From Lepidostoma basale (Eukaryota; Arthropoda; Insecta; Trichoptera; Lepidostomatidae), in NCBI GenBank assembly GCA_022606425.2, contig JAHDVF020000867.1:476713-540712 (forward strand): 64,000 bases of DNA, read 5' to 3'. Of this stretch, positions 45,207 to 55,976 are shown piece by piece. Below the pieces are notes generated by a model. It made no database searches. It had not been told where the DNA came from and saw only the letters and a program-made list of their open reading frames with translations. The position numbers and the translations under genes were made by a program. Each line of letters opens with the position of its first letter. Within the stretch, counting starts at the first letter, position 1.

Positions 45207-46757
45207 AATGCCGTCTTGAAAGTATTTACCAGGCCGTAATCACATAGGCAATATTTGCAACATGGAGCTATTGTAGGCCGTTAGTATGTGTCTCGTGCCG
45301 TGATCTCGTATTTTATTTCGATTATAAATGTGAAATAAATGTAAAATACGACTACGATCGTATTATTATTCCTTATATACGTGCTACAAATATTTTAATA
45401 TACTATTATACATTTGTGTTTCCGCAGTGCCGGTGTGTCAATTTTAATTTCTCCTCGTGCCGGGCCATTTGTAAAGTATTTATACCCATTTTCTTCAGTG
45501 TGTTTACTTTATAAAAGTACTAGTAATATATTGAACACACATTGAATGGTATAATACAGTTTGTGTACAACTTTGGTATGTAAAATGTTCAAAATAATCT
45601 TTCGATATTGATATAGCCATGTTTCATGGCATACTAGGTGAGATTGCGCTAAACAAATTTTACATGGCCGAAAATACGTTTTCTCTCTGGAGGCTTGTTT
45701 GATCTTAGTTAAGTTTAATTTTAATTAGTGATAAGACTATGAACAACAATAATAGTGGGTAGGAAAAACAATAATAGTGTTTAAAGAAGTGAATTGACAA
45801 TTTTCGTGAGTGGCCACACTTTGAGGGGGGGATGACCTAACCCCCCACCCTGCGGATTGGCAAAATCCGGACTCGACAGTTTAGTCAGTAGTCAGTCCGT
45901 CCCCGACCTCAGTAGAAGGAGCATATCTCCCCGGCCGCGCGCCGGGGAGATATTCTAAAAATATCGCAAAGTGTTATACAGGACTTCGGGGAGATAATCT
46001 TAAAAGTTCGCGATACGTGCCGCATGGCGCCAGCTAATCACTATTGGGGCTTGATGCTGGCCACCGCTGTCGCTGTGAAGAAGACCCGTGCCCTCCGCGG
46101 TCCATTATCTGCGTGATGCCTCTCAGCCCGGGAGATAGAAGTGGACGCCGGGCATCCTTCTGTGTCGTGCAGCCTCTGGCAGTCCTCGTGCTGGCCAACC
46201 CGCCGCCGCGCCGGCTTCCGTCAGCTTCGGTCCTCGCCGCCGATCGCCGCCTTCGTTAGTTACGTTAGTTTTAATTCGTTGGCCAACGAATAGCATGTAA
46301 GTCATCTTTAGTTCATAAGTAATCTTGTTTCTTTATTTTGTGTGATTAAATATAATTGTAAATAGTAAATATTGGTTTCAATCTCATATCACTATACATC
46401 CCGGAGCACCTCAGAGATCACATACTGATGAGCCATTAGCGAATAAACACTGGGCAACACGTTGTGAGGAGTTGCTTCGAGATCGGGAGTGAGATACGAG
46501 TAATCTCATGTTTCACCCCGTGACAGCCACTTCTTCGTAACAATATAACCTCAAAATCATTATATATGAAAGCTCAAAATTCATAATAATAATGCCTAAT
46601 GCAACAATATCGTTAAAAATGTTTATATTTTTTAATTGTTTCGAAAAATTCATGATATTTTTACCAAAATTGTGACATTTGACAGCTGTCAGATCGATGG
46701 ACCCAGAGTTATAAACTTAACATTGCGGCTTGATAACATAGATTCGAGACGGCATTG
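45206..46757 (+). mobile_element. CAATGCCGTC-family TIR transposon, copy E (reference-length copy)
   Basis: CAATGCCGTCTTGAAAGTAT at 45206 and GATTCGAGACGGCATTG ending at 46757. Module order: left AT-rich block to 45605; TTTCATGGCATACTAGGTGA and the GGAGGCTTGTTTGATC block to 45810; GC-rich hairpin block 45830-46255; ACGAATAGCATGTAAG to CACCCCGTGACAGCC (46285-46530); right block with TGACAGCTGTCA (46681-46692). At 1552 bp it is the simplest full copy. Flanks do not match (TGCCGCACC and GATACAGAG), and the left end coincides with the end of the Harbinger-derived element, so the insertion site has been rearranged. Confidence 0.8.
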
Positions 46758-46947
46758 GATACAGAGAAATATTTTAATGTTGTCTATTATTTTTCTATGG
46801 TTACATTTCTGTCAAGTTAAGTCATAGGGTCAGGTTTTTGAATGAGAAATCGAATTTATCTGAAAGATGTTGTTTGAGTCGCAATAGTATTAAAACGAAA
46901 CCGTTTTTTTAGAAGTCGAAATTTGTAAATATAGTTTCGTATCAATT

Positions 46948-47919
46948 ATGCCTTCGCCTATAGCCGAAAGTGCAACCTTGGAGTTAGATGGTATTCACTT
47001 GTGTAGATTGTTGAGTTTATTTAAGTACATAATCTTATATAATACTAACTGTTAATTTGTTTTCGACTAGGCCGTGAACCGTGGCCTAGCGATGCACAAT
47101 TGTTCCAGCCGTATGAGGTGGAGCAGATCTTGTTGCCGGATAACGCCAACTGCCTAGCGGTGCAGGCCTTTCTACGTATGCTCGGCCTCCCCTTTACCGT
47201 TGAAATGCGATGGAACGCGGAGTGGATGTCTCCAGGGGGGCGCGTGCCCTTCGTTCGCGCGGGAGCATTCCTGGTCGCCGAGCTGGAAGGCGTGGCGGGG
47301 CTGCTGTTAGAGCGTGGGCTGCTGCCGCCCGCCCCCCCGGCGCAGCGCGCCGACACCCGCGCCTTCAGCAGCACCTTGCACAGCGTACTGTACCACGCTG
47401 AGCTGTATGCCTGCTGGCTCCATGAGCCCACCTTCCGCGACGTGACTGCGCCGCGCTATTCCTCCGTGTTCCCGTGGCCCCTGGGCTGGCTGCAGACGCG
47501 CTCCAAGCGCAACTCTGTATACCGTCGCCTGGAGTTGTTTGGTTGGGCTCAACGCACTATGGACCAAGTGGTGGATGAGGTGGAGAAGTGCTGTCGGGCC
47601 TTAACAGAACGCTTGGGGGATAAAGATTATTTTTTTGGTTCTAAGTGAGTATCTCCACATATATATATGTTATGGATATTTGTATTTTCCTGCACATCAA
47701 TAATGTGATAGGTCAGCATGATGGAACCATTATTTGTGTTGCAGGCCGTGCGAGCTAGACGCACTGGTGTTTGGCCATGTGTTTGCATTGGTCACCACAG
47801 AGCTGCCGTGCGACCGGCTGGCTGCCACCGTGAAGCGCTTCCCAGAGCTGCTGGCGCTCACAAGACGCATTGAGGATAACTACTTTAAGAATAAGTCCAT
47901 TTCCCGCCTTGCCTTCTAG
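46948..47919 (+). CDS. MTX2: metaxin-2
   Basis: Three exons, 46948-46990, 47071-47644 and 47745-47919, giving 263 residues, the same length as human MTX2. GT-AG junctions keep frame: GAT-G|GC (Gly) and TCT-AA|G (Lys). Features: EPWPSDAQLFQP then ILLPDNANCLAVQAFLRMLG (thioredoxin-like half), AEWMSPGGRVPFVRAG, FPWPLGWLQTRSKRN, YFFGSKPCELDALVFGH (GST C-terminal half), and RRIEDNYF near the end. Metaxin-2 sits on the cytosolic face of the mitochondrial outer membrane with metaxin-1, acting in protein import and in kinesin/Miro-linked transport. No C-terminal anchor is seen, as expected. AATAAA lies at 48159. Its promoter region is only about 190 bp from TIR copy E. Confidence 0.94.
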
Positions 47920-48200
47920 AAAGAAATGATGTTTATTATTCAAACTGTTTTTGTTAATTTCAAATTATTCGTTCTAAAATATATTTGTTAATTATTGTTT
48001 GTGAAGAGTTTTTGTAGATGATGAATGAATCAAAGCCATTTTCCTAAATGGCTTTATCTAATGATTTTTCATCTTGTAATATTGGCAAAATGACTGGAAA
48101 TGTCTGTATTCAATTGATGTTTACTACATATTCACAGAATTCCATATTTATTTAAGTCAATAAAGTTATCATTTAACTTTAATGCAAATGTCGTTGTTTT

Positions 48201-48425
48201 AGAAGTGTGGTATTCCCAAACTATTGTATGAGAATGACATATTTTAGAAGTGTGATATTCCCAAACTATTGTATGAGAATGACATATTTTAGAAGTGTGG
48301 TATTCCCAAACTATTGTATGAGAATGACATATTTTAGAAGTGTGGTATTCCCAAACTATTGTATGAGAATGACATATTTTAGAAGTGTGGTATTCCCAAA
48401 CTATTGTATGAGAATGACATATTTC
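48201..48425. repeat. tandem array, 5 x 45 bp
   Basis: Five almost identical 45-bp units (AGAAGTGTGGTATTCCCAAA ...). Because 45 is a multiple of three, a frame of 15-residue repeats (VFPNYCMRMTYFRS) stays open; there is no reason to think it is translated. It starts 37 bp after the MTX2 poly(A) signal, and the next bases (GACATATTTCGCTTTGCTAA) resemble the hairpin-family core. Confidence 0.95.
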
Positions 48426-48699
48426 GCTTTGCTAAAGCACAAGAATCAAATGTGTAGCTGTTTATATACACGAGCTAATGAAATAGAATAAGCTACTTAA
48501 GGTAATAGATATGGCCTTATACATTGTTAACAATTATAAAGGGGCAAGAGAATAAAAAACAAAATCAATGTGTTATTTGGAAATGTTAGTATTTCATGAC
48601 TACTTATAAAAACAATGTTTACATTGTATATATATAAGTAGTAAATAACTATGTCATTTTTTTTTATGTACACAACAGGTCGTTTGGACCCAATTACTG

Positions 48700-48910
48700 T
48701 ATACAATTTTTTTTTTTTTTTTAGCTATTATATTGATTCTCGTGACATGTGATAGGTAGCCAATCTATCGCCATTTTATTGTCACGTGAATTCTACACCA
48801 GACCAAAGACAGTGTGACAATCACACTGCCATCGCCGGGAATCGAACCCAGGACTTTCGGCATTGAAGTCAGAGCTTGTAACCACTCTGCCACGAAGGTC
48901 GTCGTTTGAC
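48700..48910 (-). mobile_element. tRNA-derived SINE
   Basis: Read on the minus strand, an A box (TGGCAGAGTGGT, 48892-48881) and a perfect B box (GGGTTCGATTCCC, 48849-48837) are spaced as in a tRNA gene, then a non-tRNA body follows and an A-run (48722-48707 on the plus strand as T's). No cloverleaf is intact, so it is not a functional tRNA. Confidence 0.85.
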
Positions 48911-50070
48911 ATTACAGGTATCGGGGAGGTGCTTAAGGTAGATCTAAAGTAAAATGTTCATAAGAAAATCGTGTTTTTCCAATAATTACAAAGTAAACAT
49001 GGATATGCAGTTCATGATTTTACATGTATTATAATATTTGTAGATTTGATGGAAATATTCCCTTATATATAATAAAACTACCAGAGAATAAACATTTTCA
49101 TCAATTTTATGCTCTACAATGTGACGGGATTAAATAACACCCTCTGTAAGGTTCTGTATTGTTGTATTGTACGAAGACGCTCAGTCGGTAGTATGATACA
49201 TATTAGAGTACTTTAGCTCCAGGAGTAGATTTGTATGGGCTTATGAAGGCCTATGTTCCGTTTCTGAGGTTAAGATGATCTGGGATAGGGTGGAGAAGAA
49301 GGGGCGGCGCATGGATATTGAGTTTCCACTTGCCGGTTGAGATCAGTACAATTAACGTGTTTACAGTAGAGCACGCCAAAGTCAAAACAGTAAGTAACTC
49401 GGCAACATGAAAAAACATTAAATAAAAAACAACAAAAAGTATGTGTAAGAGGTTAGAAGTGCAACGATTGGCACCCTAAAGAAAGTTCGCGTTACCCTAC
49501 TTAATGCTTCTGCTATTTCACTAAATGATCAAAACCATTACTTTTTCACATTGTTGGAAATAATGAAAACAAGCCCAACCAAGTGGTGTGCTGTTGATTG
49601 GCAACTTAAATGATAGGCGAATGATATGTTTTCATTATAATTTAGAGTTGGTGAATTTTCTAATAAAATTGGCTGATGGTCTATTGTATGTTATATCATA
49701 CATCAGAAATATTTTCTTCCAATGCGCTGGAATTGGGAGGGAGGTTTAAGTTTTTCGTGAATCTGGAACAAAATCTGGGAGGAGAATAACCGTTTTTCGG
49801 CATTCAAATCATTTAACTTTTCACCAACTGTTTTTCTAAATTCATCAACATTCAGTGCAAGCTCGAGTGGTTTAAATGCTTCTCATAGCAATGATGAAGT
49901 GTCTATGTACTATGCACAACCCAAGAGAAGCATTTTGAATAGTCAACAGGTGGATTCAATGAAAAAAGCTCGCATGCATTTAATTCATGTCTTTTTAAAT
50001 AACAATGCGTTTTTCTAAAATTATTTCAAAAGTACGATTTTTTAAAACTAGAAATATATAAGTATTTTTA
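48911..50070. other. intergenic, no gene recognised
   Basis: AT-rich with scattered short words; no frame or repeat structure convinces. Confidence 0.4.
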
Positions 50071-50209
<139 letters not shown>

Positions 50210-50249
50210 TTATTTTTATTTTTTATTTTTTTATTTTTATTTTTTTTCT

Positions 50250-51555
50250 CTTCCAATCCATAACATTTCTCTACCATTTTGATTTTATCAATTTAAATGT
50301 CGTCATACCTGCAGGTCAATGTAAGTATTCTCGTAGCATTGGGATTTAAACATAATTATGCTATCTCCAAATTGTTTCAAAATGGACTCAATTAAAAAGT
50401 TTTGTAGCTCTTGTATCCTTCAGTATAGGAACAACCGGAATCTCAATATAGGTGCAGCAACATAGGTATGCACTTTTTACACAGGTAGAGTATAGTGGTC
50501 TAAGAGTGCGCACTTAAGGTTTAATAGCTTAAAATGATATCATTAAAACAATTATTATTACAAAAATGGATTGTATTTATTCACATTATACTGTCTCTTA
50601 CTAACATTTCAGCATGTAAAAATAAAACAAAATTTCCACACTTGCCAACTAAAATGATTAAATCTTAACAAAGTCATTTCTGCACTCTTATGTATAAGGG
50701 TACTTGCAGTACGCACTTGCTAAGAGTGCTCGTGGGCCACTTGGGCATATTTGTGCGGACCAACGTACACTTTGTGTGCCACCGCCGAGTACAGAGTGCG
50801 CATTCTGTGATTTGGGTTTAGGGAGATTTACATCCGCCTTTTTGTTAGTTTTGTCGAGATTGAACTCTACCCGTTTTTTTAGGTTGGCTTCTTCGAGTCG
50901 TTGCTAATACGGTGAGCTTGTAAATACTTCTGATTTACCCGAGGTTTGACCGAGGCGCAATTGATTTGGATGATGCTGAAAAATCTATGGAGGCCACGTA
51001 TATTCTGGGAGTTGGATTAACTGTTTCTTGTTGATATTAGTCCATGTTAATCATGAAATTGCAGTATTATATACCTAGTCAATAATCCGAGGCTGCTGCT
51101 TACGGACACACCTGCACGTTGAATTTCTCCATCGTTCAGACATTCTAAATGAATTGTACGTATCTTAAAAAAAAAAGTAAAATCAAGTCTTGTAATGATA
51201 AGTCAGACCCGGAGAATGGCCTGCTCGTAGATCTGTAAGGGTGCGCGCTAGGGTGTCCATTATTTTTCAAAGTTTTAATTTTACAATGCATAGGCTATTG
51301 TTTTATTCATTTGGGCCTAAAACATCCAAAAACAATTTTTTTCCTTATTCGGAACAGTGTAACCCGTGTCGACTTGCGCGCAAAGATGTCCCATACAAAT
51401 TGCGTCACAGGAGCGGCGCGTTGTCGTTGTATTTATCATTTAGTCTCGGCTTGTCGGGTAGTAATCACGGATTGTTTTAACTATAAAAATTATAAAGAGA
51501 TTTGTTACTCTTTGCTTGCCGCCATCATATATACGAACTGATGCTCAAAAGTGCG
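50250..51555. other. intergenic, mixed composition
   Basis: Two stretches start with similar AAGGGT words and are relatively GC-rich (about 50695-50830 and 51235-51470); they could be remote parts of the next relic or a MITE. No gene is supported. Confidence 0.35.
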
Positions 51556-51559
51556 TTTG

Positions 51560-52490
51560 AATCACAAAATCGATTGTACGAGATGATTATAGCGAACTCA
51601 TTGAGTTTGCTATTGTTTTTCTGGTTGGAGGCAATGAAAATAAAATAATTATCAGACCTGCTAGCCCAATGCATCAAGCACGATGGATGACAAGAGCTAT
51701 TTATTCCTTAAAATACGTTTGCTGCATTCCCAGTTTAAAATGTGCGCTAAGGACAAACAAGCTTTACGAGATGTTTGTTTATTTATTGTGGCAGTTTATG
51801 TAAAGGCTTGAATGTAGTTTGGTGATAAAAGCTCCGAATCAAGATTTTTGTTTTTAAAGACCTTAAAAGATTACGAAGACGTTGACAATTTCCAAAGCAG
51901 CTTTAAACAAGTTCAGTCAAAATTTGTGGTACTTGTCAGAGGAAATAGCCGTCATTTTAATTTTTGATGACAACATTGATGAGCAAACCAAAGGAAACAT
52001 TGTAGAAAACTTACAAAAATAAAGTTTTAGTGATTCGGGAAATAGATATGTTCCATCGAAGGAACAGATGTCTGGCTCTCTATATGGTAGGTACGTAAGT
52101 AGCGTTTAATCTGGTATTTAATTTATAACTTATTTGTTTTATTTATAAGTACTACAAGTATTTGTTATCTTGTTTTATGGAAATCTTTAAGTGATTTTGA
52201 TTCTGTTAAGAGTAAATATTTATTTTCACGACTGAGAGTAGTTTCCTTCAAAAAATTGTATCTTCGTAGAAAGACAGCGCGGCGTTTGTGGAAGCTAAAA
52301 AGAAGGTTATTAGCTTAAAAGCAGTTAATAACACAGATGAAAGATCTGTTAATCTAATGACAGACTTTTTATGATTTAACTACCGCAGATGAAGAACATA
52401 AGCAGTACATATTATGTTGTGTGCAAGAACGTAGAAAAATTTACCCAGACTATAAAAAAAGAGACTTTGAAGAGGAAATATCCAAATAAA
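51560..52490 (+). pseudogene. decayed transposon-type protein of unassigned family
   Basis: Successive frames read RDDYSELIEFAIVFLVGG, IIIRPASPMHQARWMTRAIY then SLKY (51570-51710), ISKAALNKFSQNLWYLSEEI then AVILIFDDNIDEQTK (51885-51995), KAVNNTDERSVNL and QYILCCVQERRKIYPDYKKR (52320-52475). The order (A.H.ARWM..AIY.LK; LWYLSEE..L..FDD.ID..TK; V.ND.AER.V.L....; ..Q......ER...PD.KK) recalls a repeated, transposon-like arthropod protein that I cannot name. Many stops and shifts mean it is not a working gene. Confidence 0.5.
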
Positions 52491-52544
52491 TAAATATAAT
52501 TTTCAATCTTTTTTGATAATTACAAGAAAAGCATTATCTTACAT

Positions 52545-55346
52545 ATAAAAATCTCGTGTCGGGTGTTAGTGGTCGAACTCCTCCGAAACGGCTCGACCGA
52601 ATTTTATGATTTTTTCTATGTGTATTTGGTAGGTATGAGAATCGATTGTAAAGTATATTTCATATCGCTAAGTGATTAGGGTGTCCCTATCCAGATTTTT
52701 CTATTTTTTTTACAAAATATTTTTTTGTATTTTTGTTGTATTTGGCATCGAAAAATAAATATAACTCCAAATTTTCACCCTCCTACCCCCACCCTCCCAT
52801 TTTTAATCGCAATTAAGTATTTTTGTATGATCGTATTTCAAACAGAACGAAATTATTTATTTTGTTGAATAACAGATGGCGCTGCGTCCGCCTCATCGAA
52901 CTTTCATCTACGCATGCGCATACGCACGAGAAGCGTCGCATCATTTCGACATTTCATTCGGCATTTGTTTTGTATCACAACGCAGTTTTATTTATTTGTG
53001 TACGTGTATTACAGTGAACAATGCCAGCAAGACATAAGGGGGCCAATTTGGGCGTCGAATAAAGCAACAAACATGCAAAATAGTAGAGCAAAAAGAACAG
53101 ACAAACAAATCCAACAAAAAAACTAACTAACTTACCATCACGCCGTCTCCCCGGAGGGGTAGGCAGAAAGAATGGAACGCCACACTGTTCTGTCCTGACA
53201 TACGTCTCTCGCTTCCTCTACATTCATACATCTTGTCATGCACGCACGTCGATTTTCCGACTCCTCACGTGACCGACATTCAATATTTGATTGATTTGAT
53301 CGTGCCACGTTTTCCTCGGCCTTCCTCTATTTCTAGCTCCGTTCACGCCGTTTACATATACCATTCTGTCTTCACTCATTCTTTCCATGTGTCCAAACCA
53401 TCTTAATGACCCTTTCCTTATTTTGTTCATAACACTTTCATTCGCACCACATTCACTTCTTATACTTGCATTTGTCACTCTATCATATACAGATTTGCCA
53501 CACATTCGTCTTAGAGATCTCATTTCTACTGCATTTATTCTACTTTCATCCTTCTTTTGCCAGTTCCATGCTTCACTTCCATACATAAGGGTCGGCACAA
53601 GAACACCATTGTGCACTGCCATCTTAGCTTTTTTGGATAGGCTTTTGTTTGCGATGACAACTTTAAGTGCACCATTTATTCTGTTGCCTGCCCCAACCCT
53701 TCTTTCAATATCCTTCTCCACCCTCCCATCCTTTGTAAACATACTTCCTAAATAAACAAATTCATCCACTTGTTCCAGATTTTCACCGTTTACACTAATG
53801 TTGCAGACTGTCATGCTTCCTTCTTTTTCGAAAATCATTACCTTAGACTTATTCACATTCATCATCAAATCGTATCGCTTGCATACCTCATACATACTAG
53901 ACACCAGGGCTTGCAGTTCATGCTCGTTGTCTGCAAGTAGCACAGCGTCGTCCGCATACAACAAACAGCTTACTGACACACCTTCCATTTTTGCACCTGC
54001 TTCCAACCCTTTCAGCTCTTTCATACACTTGTCCATATATAGATTAAACAACCATGGAGACATTACACACCCCTGTTTGACACCTTTATTGATATCAAAC
54101 CAGGCTGTAAGATCCCCATTTACTCTGACACTAGCAGTGCTTTCTGTGTACAGCGATGTAATTGCCGTGATCAGTTTTGTGTTTATTCCATATTCCGACA
54201 ATATTTCCCACAGTTTACCTCTATCTACGCGATCATATGCTTTTTGCAAATCGACAAACGCACAGAAGAGTTTACGGTTTTTGGCCATAAACTTCTCTGT
54301 CACTGTACGAAGTGCAAAAATTTGATCCATGCATCCTCTGCCATTCATAAAAGCGCCTTGCACATCCCAAACTCTATCACTCGTCGTCTTTCTTACTCTT
54401 TCTATTAAAATTCTGCCATAGATTTTACCAACAACACTCAAAATACTAATAGCTCTGTAGTTTCCACATTCCATATGGGATCCTTTTCCTTTGTACAGAG
54501 GCAAGATAACTGCTCTCCTCCAGTCGAGTGGGGTATATCCCTCCTCCAAGCATTGGTTGAACAGTTTACACATCCATGCGGAAACTACTTCGCCACCGTT
54601 TTTGATAAATTCTATAGCGATGCAGTCATACCCTACAGCTTTTCCACTTTTCATTGCTTTCACAGATCTTTCAATCTCATTCATACTTATTTTTTCTGTA
54701 TTGTCATTTATACCAATCGCGTTTACACCAGTTCTAATGCTTTCATCAACACTTGTATCACCACCATACATTTCTTTAAAATACTCCATCCATCTCTCCA
54801 ACAAGATAACGAAAATGTGCGTGTGAGCATGTCGCAATTGCGTGCATCTCAATCACAAGAGACACGAGCTGAACGAAATCACCAACGACAATTGGAACGA
54901 ATACAAGCCCGCCGGTTCGTAGTTAACACTCGCAGAGCAAATGACCAACAACGCCAACAAGTAAATCGAGCATTTACATCAGCTTCGTTCCTACGTATCG
55001 CATTCGAGTACGAGCCAGATATTGAATATTTCGCTCATCCGAAAGTGCTGATTGGTGCTATGGACCCATTGTCATGCGCTTAAATTTAAACATGAGTCAG
55101 CCGGAATGTGTTGCGCATCAGGAAAAGTGCTGAGACACCACAAGAACCATTGAACGGCTTGCTCATCGGCACGGATCCAGATTCCAACCTATTCCTGAAG
55201 TCCACACGCACATTCAATTCATGCATCCAAATGACTTCGTTCGGAGCAACAGAAATAGTTCACAATACTGCGGCAAATGGTCAACAATTCAATTCAACGT
55301 TCAAAATCAAAGGCCAAGTGTACCACAAAGTAGGCTCATTGCTTTT
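52545..55346 (+). mobile_element. Helitron, N-terminal part, interrupted by a non-LTR element
   Basis: The coding start is near 53022 (ATGCCAGCAAGACATAAG). The region from about 52545 (ATCTCGTGTCGGGTGTTAGT) looks like the 5' leader. Coding resumes at 54805 with NVRVSMSQLRASQSQETRAE then IAFEYEPDIEYFAHPKVLIG. After a frameshift near 55075 come HESAGMCCASGK and, to 55346, TFNSCIQMTSFGATE and FKIKGQVYHKVGSLL: the Helitron-like N domain. The Rep and helicase domains are missing; the copy breaks off where an LTR begins. Confidence 0.82.
53110..54804 (-). mobile_element. 5'-truncated non-LTR retrotransposon inserted in the Helitron
   Basis: TCCAACAA flanks both ends (53110-53117 and 54797-54804), so the insert is 53118-54796. 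A minus-strand frame (coding to 53236) holds a full RT: KSGKAVGYDCIAIEFIKNGG, NYRAISILSVVGKIYGRILI, FVDLQKAYDRV, GVKQGCVMSPWLFNLYMD, CLLYADDAVLLADNEHEL, then VPTLMYGSEAW, RWFGHMERM and RNRGRPRKTW. The endonuclease is absent through 5' truncation. The 3' UTR ends in AACTAAC-type (TTAG)n repeats at 53118-53131. The polymerase frame has no stop over about 520 codons, so the insertion is recent. Confidence 0.9.
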
Positions 55347-55490
55347 GTAGTGGTGCCCTTTCGTAGACCTTAGTTATTCCCGAACACCATTCAGTCAATA
55401 AATGCACTAGCTACAGAACACACGTGTGTCATTAATTACACTCCCATACAGCGCATCCCTAAAGTGGTGACCCCGACGTGATTTCCAGGC
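55347..55490 (+). mobile_element. LTR fragment with tRNA-Trp-type primer-binding site
   Basis: From TGTAGTGGTGCC (55347) to about CCATACA (55450) lies a short LTR-like segment with an AATAAA at 55398. At 55465-55482 TGGTGACCCCGACGTGAT is the complement of the 3' end of tRNA-Trp including CCA, the primer site used by CsRn1-type Ty3/gypsy elements. No gag or pol follows. Confidence 0.65.
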
Positions 55491-55976
55491 GGGGCCCGTC
55501 CGACGTTTATTGTAGGCGGGTGATTTCCAGGCGGCAATTGCTTAAATTATTCGGTAATTTAAATATTTGAATATTCAGATACGCTCACATTTTATCAGCT
55601 AGTTCAGAGTTAGTATTATTATAACGTTTATCTAATATTGCAATGTTAATAACAGGAATACAATGTTGAAAATGAATGTAATTTTTCGATATTAATTAGT
55701 ACCTATGCCGCACTGTAAATATAAAATAATCATACCTATAGGAAGCAGGAAATATGGTAGGGCAGGATAGTTTTACACTAGATCTCGTCAGTTGAGAGGG
55801 AAATATTTATTAGAGTGACAACATCAAATAATATGTACAAATATCGTTAAAATATATTTAATTTATTTTGAAGACAGTTATAGCGCCCATCTACATTTGT
55901 ATTAAATAACTCACAACAATCACAAATAATGACGATTCAAAATAACGGAAATAATGCCAAAAAAATCTTTACAATA

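Noticed and set aside
46426..46455. CTGATGAG...CGAATAAA as a hammerhead core in TIR copy E
   Set aside because: Stem II cannot form between the boxes and the GAAA box reads GAATAAA; the word also varies between copies.
48207..48491. 94-codon frame with 15-residue repeats
   Set aside because: It arises because the 45-bp tandem unit is a multiple of three; no start context, no homology, and it lies in a 3' flank.
48829..48901. Possible tRNA gene on the minus strand
   Set aside because: A and B boxes are present, but the acceptor and anticodon stems do not form and a non-tRNA body with an A-tail follows, so it is a SINE.
53387..54325. Plus-strand frames opposite the non-LTR polymerase
   Set aside because: The minus strand encodes a complete reverse transcriptase with YADD; the plus-strand frames are incidental.
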